A stretch of DNA of 64,000 nt from Ceratodon purpureus. Its lineage: Eukaryota; Streptophyta; Bryopsida; Pseudoditrichales; Ditrichaceae. Position 1 is the stretch's first letter, and every line of letters begins with the position of its first letter. The notes beneath the pieces were generated by a model. It had not been told where the DNA came from, made no database searches, and saw only the letters and a program-made list of their open reading frames with translations. Positions 49,635-61,121 of the stretch are shown here, piece by piece. The stretch covers positions 6,368,630 through 6,432,629 of the forward strand of contig CM026430.1 of NCBI GenBank assembly GCA_014871385.1, read 5' to 3'. A program made the translations under genes and the position numbers.

Positions 49635-50846
49635 TCAAAAAAATAAAAATAAATAAAAAAGTGGTTGCCCATCTATCTTTTGATTAATTAGCCCACTCCA
49701 AATTCTTTTTTTGTTAACTAGCTCTACATCTAATGTAAAATTTGAATGCAACTTTATTTTTGAATAATTGAACTTCAAAGTTATATGAACTATATTTTCA
49801 GATCTAATAGAAAGAGCATGACCATTGGATGTGGAAAACTTGTGCCACATTTGGTGCATAGCAAAATCACCTCCGTTGATGTCTCCATGATTAAACCATG
49901 TTATAATAGATGTTTCTTTATCATTTGAATCAATATGAGGTTTGATCTTTGAATTTTTAAAAAATTGCATTGAATTTGTACTTGTTAATTGGTTTTTCTT
50001 CTTTAATAAAAATACATTTTAGCTCCGCAAATTGATCTGAAAAACATTTATTAATAAAATCACCAAATTTATACATATGCTTTCATATGTTAGTAACAAT
50101 CCATTCACCTTTGGGCCCTCCATGAATACTCTTTCAAATGTGACTCTTTTGACATTTGATATTGAATCACATTACCACGTACATTAAGACCACTATGAAA
50201 ACCATATCAATAACTTATTGATAAATAATGTCCTCGTTTTTCATCTTTTTCACTTTTCCCTCTATAAGGACAATTTTCATAATAAGTGTGCACTAATACC
50301 AATGTACTTCTATAGATAAGTTTTTCCAATAACCATCATATATAGAATAACAAAATATATTTTTTGCTTAAATTACTTTGATAAAAAAAATATTCTTTAA
50401 AACCAATCTCCATCTAGAACTAATAAGGGTTCATTAGTGGTACTTATTATATTTTCATATGAATAATGTTCTTCCCAAGTATCTATATAATTAGAATGAA
50501 TCTATATAATTAGAATAGATTATCTAACTCATCTTCATTTTTTTCATGTATTTTTTTTTCCTTTTTTGGGTACTATGTTCAAATTATCGCCAACTCTACA
50601 TTTTGTTGACAAAGTGGTGAAACATGTATGAATATTAATTTTTGTTCTAATTCCAAAGTATTGCAGTATGACATCTGCAACATTATTGTCTTCTATTTTA
50701 CATTTAACTATATAATGTTTACATTTTTTTTCATTAATGACATATTGGGGAGATTCTTCTATAATGCTATGAAATTCTTTTAGGCTTTTAATAGTCAGCG
50801 CACCACAAATACAAAAGTTTATTTCCCTTCTACAAAATTTTCTCAT
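49635..50846 (-). pseudogene. 2-oxoglutarate/Fe(II) dioxygenase-like fragment (TET/JBP-like?)
   Basis: The 49970-49635 frame reads PHIDSNDKETSIITWF, then HGDINGGDFAMH, then a strand-turn region and ENIVHITLKF. This gives HxD, a GGxF loop and a distal His in the order and rough spacing of the double-stranded beta-helix dioxygenases, closest in feel to TET/JBP-type enzymes. Between 50540 and 49970 the frame is broken by many stops. A separate frame, 50846-50544, may be an upstream exon (CICGALTIKSLKEF), with no family recognised. Substrate unknown; clearly degenerate. Confidence 0.4.
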
Positions 50847-53287
50847 TTCAAATTATTAGGTATTATACATCTTTTACATATAGTTTGAACATCTGAGTAT
50901 TTTTTCATACATGACTCGCATGTTTTTGTAACAATGAGTGTAATAAAGGCTTTGAAATTATCAAGAAGATAAACCTTTTGTAATCAAAAACTTCATTCCA
51001 TGAGTCAAAGTATTCTCAACCATTTCATTCAAGATGCAAAAAAATACATCTTTATTGCATAAACTGCTGTTTTGACCACATGGATTTATATGCTAATTAT
51101 AAATGGTCTATAAAAAATCTAAAATAAGTATTGAAATAACTATAAACCTATGTCCATTTCACTATTTGTTTGACAATACTTTAACTTTTTGCTATCATTA
51201 AATTTTTTGTCTAAAAAAGTCACCTCATTTATATCATATTAGAATAAAATCTTGGATTTATGTAGTGCCAAAATATCATGTTTAAAAATGTTAGAAAATA
51301 ATTTTTATGTACGTTAGGATTTTGATGTTCTCTAGGTTTTAGATAAAAAAAAATGTCTTTAATTATTGAATTTGTAAAGTATATGTGCATGGTACTACAA
51401 ACAACTTTAAAAATGACTCTCTTATCTTGTAATTACCAAACACACAACGTTTAGCCATTTCTTTACCATATTCAAATACTAAAACATTTTTATCATTAAT
51501 GTATCTTACACTTTTGACCTCAACCTTACAACTTTTTGTAGTTCAATCCTTCATTATAACAAACAATCAAGATTGTTAAATTAATGATATTTCAGGACTT
51601 GCCACCCAACCTTACAAGTGAGATCTTATAAGTTCTACAATTATATCTCCTTTACTCACCAAGCTACACTCATAATCATAAGACTATCTTTTTACATACT
51701 TTAACTCTTCATATCTAAATTAAATAATAACCATATAATTAACTTAGTCATAAACGCTTGGTCAATCAATTCCCTCAAAATTAATGACTTAATTACTAAA
51801 TAGTTATTATTGACAAAAAAAATATACAATAGAAAATAAAGTTTTTAACATCGTCAAAAATATGAAAATTGGAAAAAAAAAAGCTCTCAGCCATTATGAT
51901 TTACTCAAATAGAAACAATTCAGTGTTGGCTACAAAATAACATTGATGGTCCTTATAAGCAAGTGTGGATGATATTATACATTGCAAGCATTTTGATCAT
52001 GGACCAATAAAAGAAATATGTTTTCATTTGACTCAAAATATTATTATAGCCTTGATGTAAAGAAACTAAAGTTCTGAACTTGTTGTTCTTTAATGTTAAA
52101 ACTCTAAAACGTATGGACTTTTAAAGTCTAAATAATTGTAAAAATAGTGAAAGCCGTAAAAGCAAAGATTCAAACTAAGGTTTGATCTACTTATTTGTAT
52201 CATGCAGAGAATTAAGTGGAAATAGAAGTTGTTGAGCTTAAAATCTTTATGACGTTTTTAAAAGTAATTAATTGATGAAAAAATGCATATTGATGTTGAA
52301 ATGATTCAAATTAAAATCTGTGGAAAAAAATCATAACAACATATTTGATTGATAATGAAAATTTATAGAGACCACTTCTTTAAAGTCCACACTATAAGAT
52401 CATTATCAAAGGTATTGTCATTAAATTAAATAAACCTTGTTTTTTTTTTTGCGTCATTTTTGATGAATCTTTTATTTATTAATTTCAATTACATAACATT
52501 GTTTATATTTAAAAGCCATATGTTTTTATTTCATGAACTTTTTTCAATCTTTTTCTGAACAATTTTATTAAATTCTATAAAACATTAAGATTAAAGATTG
52601 CACTTGTGACTTGTCCAATATCAATGTGTAATTTTCTTAATTAAGTTATCATATAAAAAATATTTATAGTTCAACACTTTTTCAAGGAAAGTAATATTTC
52701 AATTTGTAATATCTCACATATTTGATTGAAGAAATGCACATCAATTGTCAGACTATGAGGGGGAGACAAGAGACTTAGAGCAAAAGGCAATAAGTATTAC
52801 ATTAAATTGATAGAATGCACAATGTAGAACAATGCGCCTCACTAGCATTAAATAGAAGCTGAAAGCTTAGTAGTTGAACGATTGCTGACAAAATTTTATC
52901 AATTGTTTGCTAACTGCTGTTGACTGCTAACCTCCCATGGTCATAGGTTTTATTTCCAACATTAATATCCACATCATAAATCAGTGGCCCACTTTCATAA
53001 ACGAAATAATGAAATTATCAACTATTCAATTATCCATTTCTCTTTATTATTTAATGTATATGTACTATGTAGTTTAATTGAACTACAACAATAATTACGA
53101 AGAACATAAGATTCCAATGATATTATTTTGAATAACAATAAAAATCAAATTAAATAGTTGAAATTATATTTATAATTTACCATTTACAATTTATTATCTA
53201 ATATCAAACTTATACTTGCGTTTTAAAGCTCCTTAAGTATCTAGATAACATAATTTTTTTTTTCATTACATAATAAATATCTAGTGC
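50847..53287. other. AT-rich DNA without a recognised gene
   Basis: No frame of note on either strand. Poly(A)/(T) runs are common. Confidence 0.4.
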
Positions 53288-53340
53288 AAGAATGCTATCT
53301 TGTGAGTGGTGAGCGGTGAGCAGTGAGCGGTGAGCACTAA
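53288..53340. repeat. GTGAGC-type terminal repeat; 3' boundary of copy R
   Basis: Reverse complement of the repeat at 11885-11933: GAATGCTATCTTGTGAG, then tandem GTGAGC/GGTGAGC units. Similarity to copy L starts here. Confidence 0.6.
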
Positions 53341-54438
53341 ATTTTCAAATTTTTGTGTATTTTTTTGGTATTTTGAGATGATTTTGTATGACATGACATA
53401 TATGGGACCTATGACCGTAGAAGGTGTTTTAGGGTGCATTCCAGAGAGAATGGTTTCTAAATTGATAAATGTAGAAATTTACACTCGATTCATACCCGAA
53501 TAAATTGTGATTATTTTTTCATATATCCTATCAATTCCATGCCTAAGACCAAGAGGGAACAAAAAAAAAGGAAAAAAAAAAAGAAAAGAGAAAAAAAAAA
53601 ATGAAAGAAAGAAAAAAGATTAAAAATAAATACTGAAAAGGAATATAGGGAAAAAAATTAAAAAATGAAGGAAAATAGAAAGAAAAGAAAGAAAAATAAA
53701 TAAAACAACGAAAGAAGAAAAACAACGAAAAAATAAAATAAAGATAAACAAAATAAAAGATAAAACATAAAAAGGAATTAACAAAAAAAGATAAACAAAA
53801 AAAATGAATGAATATATATAGGAAAGAAAGAAGAAAGATAAAAAAAAGTAAAACAAAATTAGGTGAAGAACGGATATATACAACGGCTATCGCAGATGAA
53901 TGTGGCTTCTAGTTTTTTGGAATGACTGTTTTTTCATCCAAGTGTTGGATGACTGATTTAAAGGTGCAGAATTAATTAACTGAGAGTTAATTACTCCTAA
54001 AACCAACTTCGGATTTGTGTTCGTAGGGGACCCCAAGTAGGTACTAGGGGTGCCCAAGTACCCTAAGTAATTACTAGGGGTGCCCAAGTACCCCAAGTAC
54101 CCCAAGTAATTACTAGGGATGCCCAAGTACCTGAAGTAATTACTAGGGGTATTTGCATAATAAGGAAAGGAAAAATACATGAGAAAGGTTTTAAGAAAAC
54201 CACATTTTAATGTGATGCCTTCAAACTGTAACCAAGGAAAGTTCAACTTCTAAAAACATTAGTACCATCTTTATAATTCAATCGTGTATGAAGTCAATTT
54301 AAAATATATGGCCGGTAGAGAAATTCACACAGAAGTAGAGTAACGTGAGGTTAAGGCAAAATATAAAATCTAAAGCCAAAGCTAACATATGATATATAAG
54401 TAGGGAAAACATAACAATATAGAGTAAATATGCAATGA
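53341..54438. other. 3' flank of copy R with A-rich tract and palindromic minisatellite
   Basis: The inverted counterpart of 10834-11884. It holds an A-rich tract (53545-53880), the inverted repeat TAATTAAC-5 nt-GTTAATTA (53973-53993), and four AGTAATTACT-centred minisatellite units between about 54027 and 54160, against two in copy L. F-rich frames in the A-rich tract are artefacts. Confidence 0.7.
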
Positions 54439-57339
54439 TCAAGTAGACATCTCGTCATCGCTACAAGTACCAATCCAACCATGATAAGAATCGCTATCAC
54501 TAGATAATACCACTCTGGCAACTTCTGCAGCTATGTCAAGATAAATCTCAGCATCACGACAAATGCTATATCTGTCAGATGAAATAGATGGAGAAGGAGC
54601 AGCTAAATAAGCTTGAGCCTGCATCTCTGCATAATGTGGAAGCTCTAAAGGTCTAACTGGACTCCTTATCTCGCTAAGATGGAGCGAGATAATAGAGCCA
54701 CCAATGTCATTCTTCAACGCTTTCTTCCAACTGCACATGACAATTTCACAGTTTAATAAATATTGAACTAAACTTTTTTTTAAAAATAAACAAATGTCAA
54801 ATGAATGTAGAGACTTACTTACAAGAACGCTTGGGGGCAGTCTTCCTCTCAGGCTCATCATCTGACTCAATGGCACGTTTCTTCTTCGGTGAAGGCACAC
54901 GAATTGGAGCAGACTCAACCTCTTGCGCGCTTGGAAGAAGAGGCAGCAACACCTGCTTGTACAAGGTGGTGTCATACTCAAAGCCTATAACATGGCGCCG
55001 GAGACTCTTGGAAGCTCGAATGGAAGCACCTGCACACAAATTGAAGCTCAATTGCATAAGATTAAAGAATAAACAGAAATACGAAATACAACAATCAGAA
55101 AACAGAAAGAGTAAAAAATACCTGTAGAAGCTGTGAGATCCATGACAATGTCATTCTCTACAGTGCAGAGATCAATTAGAGCCTGCAAGAGGTTAGAAGT
55201 CTTCTCCCTAGGTCCTCTGAATGGCAAACCTGTCTCTGAATTATAAGTCAGAGAATCTGCAGTAATCAAATTAGTACAGTGACCATCAGTGGACAGCTTG
55301 GCCCTATGATGAAACTGGAACATAGACCTTGGAACATCCTTCTCCACATTCTCCATCTTGATGAAGCACTTGACCATAAAAGTCTTGTGCTGGCGTGGAA
55401 AACGGTCTGGAATAGTCAATGGCAGGCCATTGATTGCAAATCACTTGGCCTCCTCCTAAAAGTTAGCCCACTCTGCCCAGGAAATAAGCTCATTCGAAAT
55501 GAACTTTGAATCAGGGTAGAATACAATCAAAGCTCCATCATCCTGCAGAAACTGCATAGCAAACTCAAAATGGGCCTTAATCCATGAAGACTCCATTTTC
55601 TTCCCTGCTGAAATCTTGGGGTGCTTGTTCCAGGAGGGAATCTCACCATCCTGCCCTAAACCTGGAACTAGTAAATCCTCTGGAACATCAAAAATGATGA
55701 GGTCTACAGCAGCCTCAGCATCTTTACCTCTCAAATTTCTAGCCTTGCTACCTTGATTAACATTGATCCAATTCTTGATCTTGATCCAAACCTCAGGCTC
55801 ATCCCCCTCTGATAGATCAGTAAACAGCTCCAAAATGCCCATAGGGTAGTCATTGATGATCTCAACCCTAGTGTCTACGTCATCCAACTGCAAGCATGGA
55901 ATCGTGTAAATAGTTTGAGAAGGCATGGGGGTAGAAAAAAGAGGCACCTGAGGAGCTACAGGAACTATGGCAGCAGCCATGCTGCTGCTTGAAGGAGAAA
56001 TGCCAACATGAGTCAACATCTTCTCTGGCCCTTCCTTCAAAATAAGCTTGGCCAGCTCCATGTTCCTTGCTGCCAATTCTCTCTTGAGCTTGACTCCTTC
56101 GTCCTTCTCCTTCTTCTTGTCCTCCTTCTCCTCCATCCTTGCCTCAGCCTTTGCCTTCCTCTCTGCTAGTTTCTTCCTTTGCTTCTCAGAAAGAGAAGCA
56201 TCATCACTAACCTCCGAGGCAGTCTCCTCCAAATTCATGGTATTCTCATCCCCAAGCTGCAGCACCAAGTTGTCAGAGCTAGCCTTCAAAGCTCTCTCAT
56301 CCCCAAGACACTTCTCATTCTCCTTCAATTCAAGGTATCAGGGACATTGGTGGAGATGTGGAGCTCGAAAATGCCTCCTCTGGTAATCTGTAAAAATGCA
56401 CTTAGAGCTAGAAACATCCAACCATTTCTTAAAACGCTGTGGAATATCATTCCTATCAATGGCACCCTTAACTACCAACTCCCTCCAGAAGTACCTCAAT
56501 ATAACCCTCTTCATAGCATTCTCAACTCCTGCTTGGTTAAGAAATGGCTCTTTCTTGGTAAAAGTGCCAGCCTTAGGGAAGAAACCAGTGAAGGCCTTCC
56601 CCCAAAGAGTCAGAGAATGAGCCTCAATCCACGAGCCAATATCATCTACAGGATTAGGTAAATCCTCTGTCCTTAAAACTATGATATCCTCCTCTACAAT
56701 CTTGGCATAACGAAGGACAACCTCTTCTTCTAACTGCGGAATAAGAAACAAACCAAAAATATTAGAATCCATTACATCAGAAGAATGTGGTTTTAATTTC
56801 AATTGCAACATTAGAAGACATTGATCAATTTAATTTATGAGAGAAATTATGATTGTGCTTACCCCAGCCCAGAATGCTGCTTGATCAATCCAAACTCGAA
56901 GAACTAAATTAGAAGCTGGTGTTGGAGGAAAGTTGTACTCCACCCGACTTTGTTTGCTCATGTTCCACCACTTTAGCCATCTCCCTTTGTACTTGGGAGC
57001 AACCTTGGCGCTTGCAAAAAGTTGCAACTTCTTTGGGGTCATTTCTGCGTCGCTCTGATAAACATCAAAATGGCGAATGATCTGCATAAAAGAATACCCT
57101 CATTTGAGTCAGATAGACCCCTAAAACATACACACTCACAAAAACATAGTTGCTTTGAAATGAAAATATCTAAGGTCATTTTAACAAGCTTAATGAAGTT
57201 TCTCGCAGGATTAAAAAATACACAACACAAGTAGCCTGCTAGCTGGAGGCAGTAAATAATCAGGCAGAATTAAAGCCTCCGTTAAGAAGGAAACAGTTAC
57301 AGAATTCGTAAGTGAAGAAAAACAATACACAAAAAAGCG

Positions 57340-57900
57340 CCCAAGGCTGCGTGCATCCAGCACGCAGCATCTCACAAGATAACAAGGAGTATAATAATAA
57401 CACACAAGGTGCGTGCTAAAAGCACTCAGCCACATTCCACTACCGTAATAAGAGGCTAATGCAACGTATAGGAATTCTGAATATAAAATACATAAGAGGA
57501 CCCAGGCTGAATCTCGAAGGCAGTTTTGAGAAAAAAGTGAAGTGCGTGAGCGAGGTCCAGGCACCCCTCGGATCCGAGGGAAGGTCCAGGGGTGCTCAGT
57601 CGGATCACTTTTTTCGACAAACCATGCTCAGACCTGCACCCGAGCTGAGAGGCATCGAGGTATAAAAAAATAAATGAATGCATGGCTGCGTGCTGGATGC
57701 ACGCAGCAGCTCAAGTATCATGACGAAGATTAAAACAATGCACCCCAGCTGCGTGCATCCGGCATGCAGCATATACTCTAAATAACAAGGACCATAAGGA
57801 CCCAAATAACAAGGAGCACACAGAATTACGAGGAGCACAGGAAATCACGCTAGATATACAAAGAGACGCCCAATGGTGCGTGCATCTGGCACGCAGCATC
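57340..57900 (-). repeat. Hairpins in intron 8 of copy R
   Basis: One 16-bp palindrome CCCTCGGATCCGAGGG at 57565-57580 with outer arms AAAAAGTGA and TCACTTTTTT (57533-57615). Four GCTGCGTGC-type hairpins lie at 57346-57368, 57685-57707, 57748-57770 and about 57876-57897, in both orientations. The flanking words match the copy L modules read on the opposite strand. Confidence 0.85.
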
Positions 57901-59009
57901 AAACAAAATAGCAAACAGAAAATAAAAACACATGAATAAAGAAAAAAAAAACAGGAGCCTATGATAATTTATGAAAATATACATACCTCTTTTAAGAAAC
58001 CTTCGCCATTAGCTGGGTTGGCAATGGCCAAGTATCGGTCCAATTTAGTGGAGAGGGATGTTTTCTTCACCGCTACTGCCTTCTTGGCAACGGCAAGAAG
58101 CTCTGAGGCACTTCCCATCTTGTCCTCTCTGCGACCTGTGACTAATGTGTCCCTATAGATCCGAATAGCTTCCTCTTGGGCGGCTGATATTTCTCTCTAA
58201 ATTCCATAAATTAGTTGTTAGAGTATTGGCTTTGACAATAGTTGAAGTCATTACTAATACATATTTGACAATTTAAATCAATTGAACATTCTCACCTCAT
58301 ATAAGAAGTCAATGAATGCATCATACAACAGATGATACCACTTTCTGTTCTTCATACGCCCCCACTCTATAATGCTTACTTGGAGTATTTCTTCAAGTCT
58401 GGATTTGACAGCAAACGCGTTTCAAACTCATTGTCCTCCTTGCGCCATAAGTCGGACCAGGAAGACCTGTCTACCTCCGTGACACTTGACTCTTCCATTC
58501 GAAAGCTCTTCAGAGATAGATAAAAGCAAGATGAACCTCGCTTGTAACTATGGCTGAATTCTACCTTTAGCTTCTGTATGTCGGTCTTCAATGGCTCCCT
58601 CACATCCTTCATAGGAATCATCCTGCACAGTGGCACATCAATCTCCATGTCGGGTATGTCAATTGCTTCTTGAAGTGCAAGATGTGAGCTACCCTGCACT
58701 GCCTTGCGGAGCTGATCTTCCATCTCGGCCAAACCGCCATCGTTACAATCCATGCTCGTGGACGCGCTGTGCACCTCCTCCATGCCCTGGTCACAGCTCA
58801 TCTGCAAGCAAAACAAGAAACCAGGTTAGCAAATGTCTAAATCTAAGTTGGGCCACCGCACTATCTTCGGCTCACTATATGAATTATATTTTCATTGCCT
58901 TCTCATTAATCTATACGTAACAATCGGAGCTTCATGATCAAATCGCATTGAGCAAAGAAACTACAAAATCCAAACAGAGCTGGTAGCCATAAACTGAATT
59001 CTAATTTAC

Positions 59010-59066
59010 CTTCACTGAATTCGAGTTTGAATTCGAGTTCGAATTCGACTTCTCTTCCTCCACCTC
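59010..59066 (-). repeat. Coding GAATTC-type microsatellite in copy R
   Basis: The exon codes EVEEEK followed by SNSNSNSNSNS from a TCGAAT/TCGAAC repeat. The homologous exon in copy L (1052-1117) starts EVEED and then diverges. Confidence 0.7.
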
Positions 59067-59819
59067 CTGGAAATCAGTCCGCTTCTCTCTCGGGGTTTTT
59101 TCAAGTTGAATTACCCGCAGCAGTGACAATGTCTTAGTTAGTATGTACTCCATATTCCAATGCCAACTGTCAACTGTCAAATGCAGAAATCACAGAAACG
59201 GATTCAATGTGTCATCACATTCAACATGTAAACTTACCAAAACTGCCCTCGTATCGAAAGTGTGCGATTCAACAGCTCCAGATTTGTTCGTTTCTTCTCC
59301 ACCCTCAACAAAACCCTCCTATTCCTGCATGAACAATTCCAAACCAATTAGTTCGCTGAACAAGCCAATCTCCCAAAACCCTCAATACCCGCATGTACCA
59401 TTTCCAACGAGTGAGCTATGACAACACCGTTGTAACTGCACCCGCAAAAGCACACCGTGGAACTTAGCACATTGCAAACAAGTGGAATAGAAATGTTCGA
59501 GAGAAGCTGATGGACAAGACTCACCGATTCCACAGTGATGGTTCCCCTTGATGCTGTTATCGTCGACTGAAGAGGTGCGGAACCTTCTTCTCCTTCCTTG
59601 TTGACTTCAAGAGTGCCTCCCTCTTCAAATCCCTCCACCCGGTTCTCCTGAATTGAAATCTAGGGTTTCGGTTAGAAAAAAATCCACCGAAGCTTTGACC
59701 CACTGCTCGAGCTTCATCCTCCGCCAACCACAAAAAAGAACTATTCGAGCACACAATAGAAATCACATACAGATTCAACTGATGGTTCGTTGCCCACAGA
59801 CCATGTTGGGTCACTGTGC

Positions 59820-59865
59820 TCGACTCCAGCTCCAGCTCCAGCTCCAGCTCCAGCTCCTGACCCCA
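59820..59865 (-). repeat. Coding CTGGAG hexamer repeat in copy R exon 2
   Basis: Five to six tandem hexamers code Ala-Gly repeats in the predicted frame. Copy L has GGGLRD in their place. Confidence 0.75.
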
Positions 59866-60406
59866 AGCTGCCCTGCAAACCCACCGAAGTACTTGTCAAA
59901 GTAGTCAACTCCCTCTAGTTCAGATTGTGTCATTATTCCGAATTCCGTCCCCTCTGTAACTCGCGCCTTCCTAGATAACACTGACGAGTCCATTCATTTA
60001 ATGTCAAAGCAATGCATGCTGCCTTTATTGCCCTTGACCCATAAAGTAAAAAAATAAAATTCTACATTAATCCATTAAACAAAAAGCACAACCAATATTT
60101 AAAACTACTTACAGTTAGTCAATTACACAAAGCAAACAGCATGGTATGGTATACCTCGCATATGGTGGCTAATGCTTTGATTTTGAGATGCTTGGGATCA
60201 TCTGAGCTATAATCCACTTCTGCAATACGGTCAAGAGCCTCTTTCTCCTTCCATCTCTTCTGGGCCGCCACCTGCTTCAGGTTAGTAAAACCTGAACCTC
60301 GCTTTCTCCCTCTACCTCTAGTCGTACATGATCTACGAGCCCTCGGCACTCTTGAGCTTGGCTCTTCCTCTTCCCTCATAGGTCTCAGTAACGCTATCCC
60401 GTGCAC

Positions 60407-61121
60407 ATAATTCTAACTAAGAAGAATGCTTTGGATTCGATAAGAGCTCACTCCAGTTATATAGCCGTCTCTTAGTCTCATAACTTTTCATACCTATATA
60501 ATGCATGAGGAATCTGTGATTGATTTTGACGTTCGTGTCAGTATCCTCGTTATATATAATAGTAGTATATTTTTTTAAAGTTAGGTGCACACCATTTTAG
60601 AAAGGCAGATAATTATTTGTAAAGGGAATGACAACATATTTTGGTGAAATGCGACAACGCCACTGACTGCTCAGGTATGATATGTCTCCTTAATATAATG
60701 TAAGTTATAGAACTCTACCTCTAAACAAGAGAACCATTTAAATTAACGCTACCCTGGTCACGCTGACATTGACGGCTAATTGTTATAAATGTATTGGTGC
60801 ACATCTGTGACGGTTCAAATTTGCTGCTAAATGATATAACTGTATTAGCTGATCATGACGTGGTTGGCGGTCTCAGCCGCCTAAGAACTTTAATTTGTCA
60901 GACACATTCGAACTTAATTTAAACTATACAAGTCATCGTGACTTCGCCAGTACACTCTATTCCATTTTAGAGTATGTTAGTTGTCCCACCACACTAACCA
61001 CTAACAACTATATAATCTCCACAACCAGGTACACACCAAACAGAACTTCTCACAGTCCTTTTGCACAAGCTCTTCTCCAATGCATGATTGTACTTCTTCT
61101 ATCTTATATAGTACGCTTAGA
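60407..61121. promoter_or_regulatory. Divergent intergenic region between copy R and the MULE-like gene
   Basis: On the - strand CTATATAA (60457-60464) lies about 50 bp before the copy R start codon, a good TATA box. On the + strand TTATATAG (about 61104-61111) lies just before the first ATG of the MULE-like frame, implying that translation may really begin at the ATG near 61161. No inverted terminal repeat is seen here. Confidence 0.5.

Larger units (their letters stand above)
54439..60406 (-). pseudogene. Copy R: ParB-like / methyltransferase-like gene, broken
   Basis: Exons: 60406-60155, 59872-59771, 59647-59525, possible 59318-59238, 59066-59010, 58801 to a deletion near 58378, remnant to 58296, 58196-57987, 57081-56863, 56733-55122, 55029-54819, 54730-54439. 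Exon 1 supplies the N-terminus missing from copy L (MHGIALLRPMREEEE, then RGRGRKRG). Breaks: a deletion of about 420 bp removes DGNHR and intron 6; TGG to TGA at about 56338; CAG to TAG and TCG to TGA near 55440-55457. Twenty-one bases are also missing in frame near 55300. The methyltransferase region otherwise matches copy L closely, including DVPE. Confidence 0.85.

Noticed and set aside
53543-53883. Phe-rich ORFs resembling membrane proteins
   Set aside because: Low-complexity translation of the A-rich tract on the reverse strand.
59238-59318. A firm exon 4 in copy R (EGFVEGGEE frame)
   Set aside because: Splice sites and frame fit, but copy L has no counterpart between its exons 3 and 4, so it is only listed as possible.
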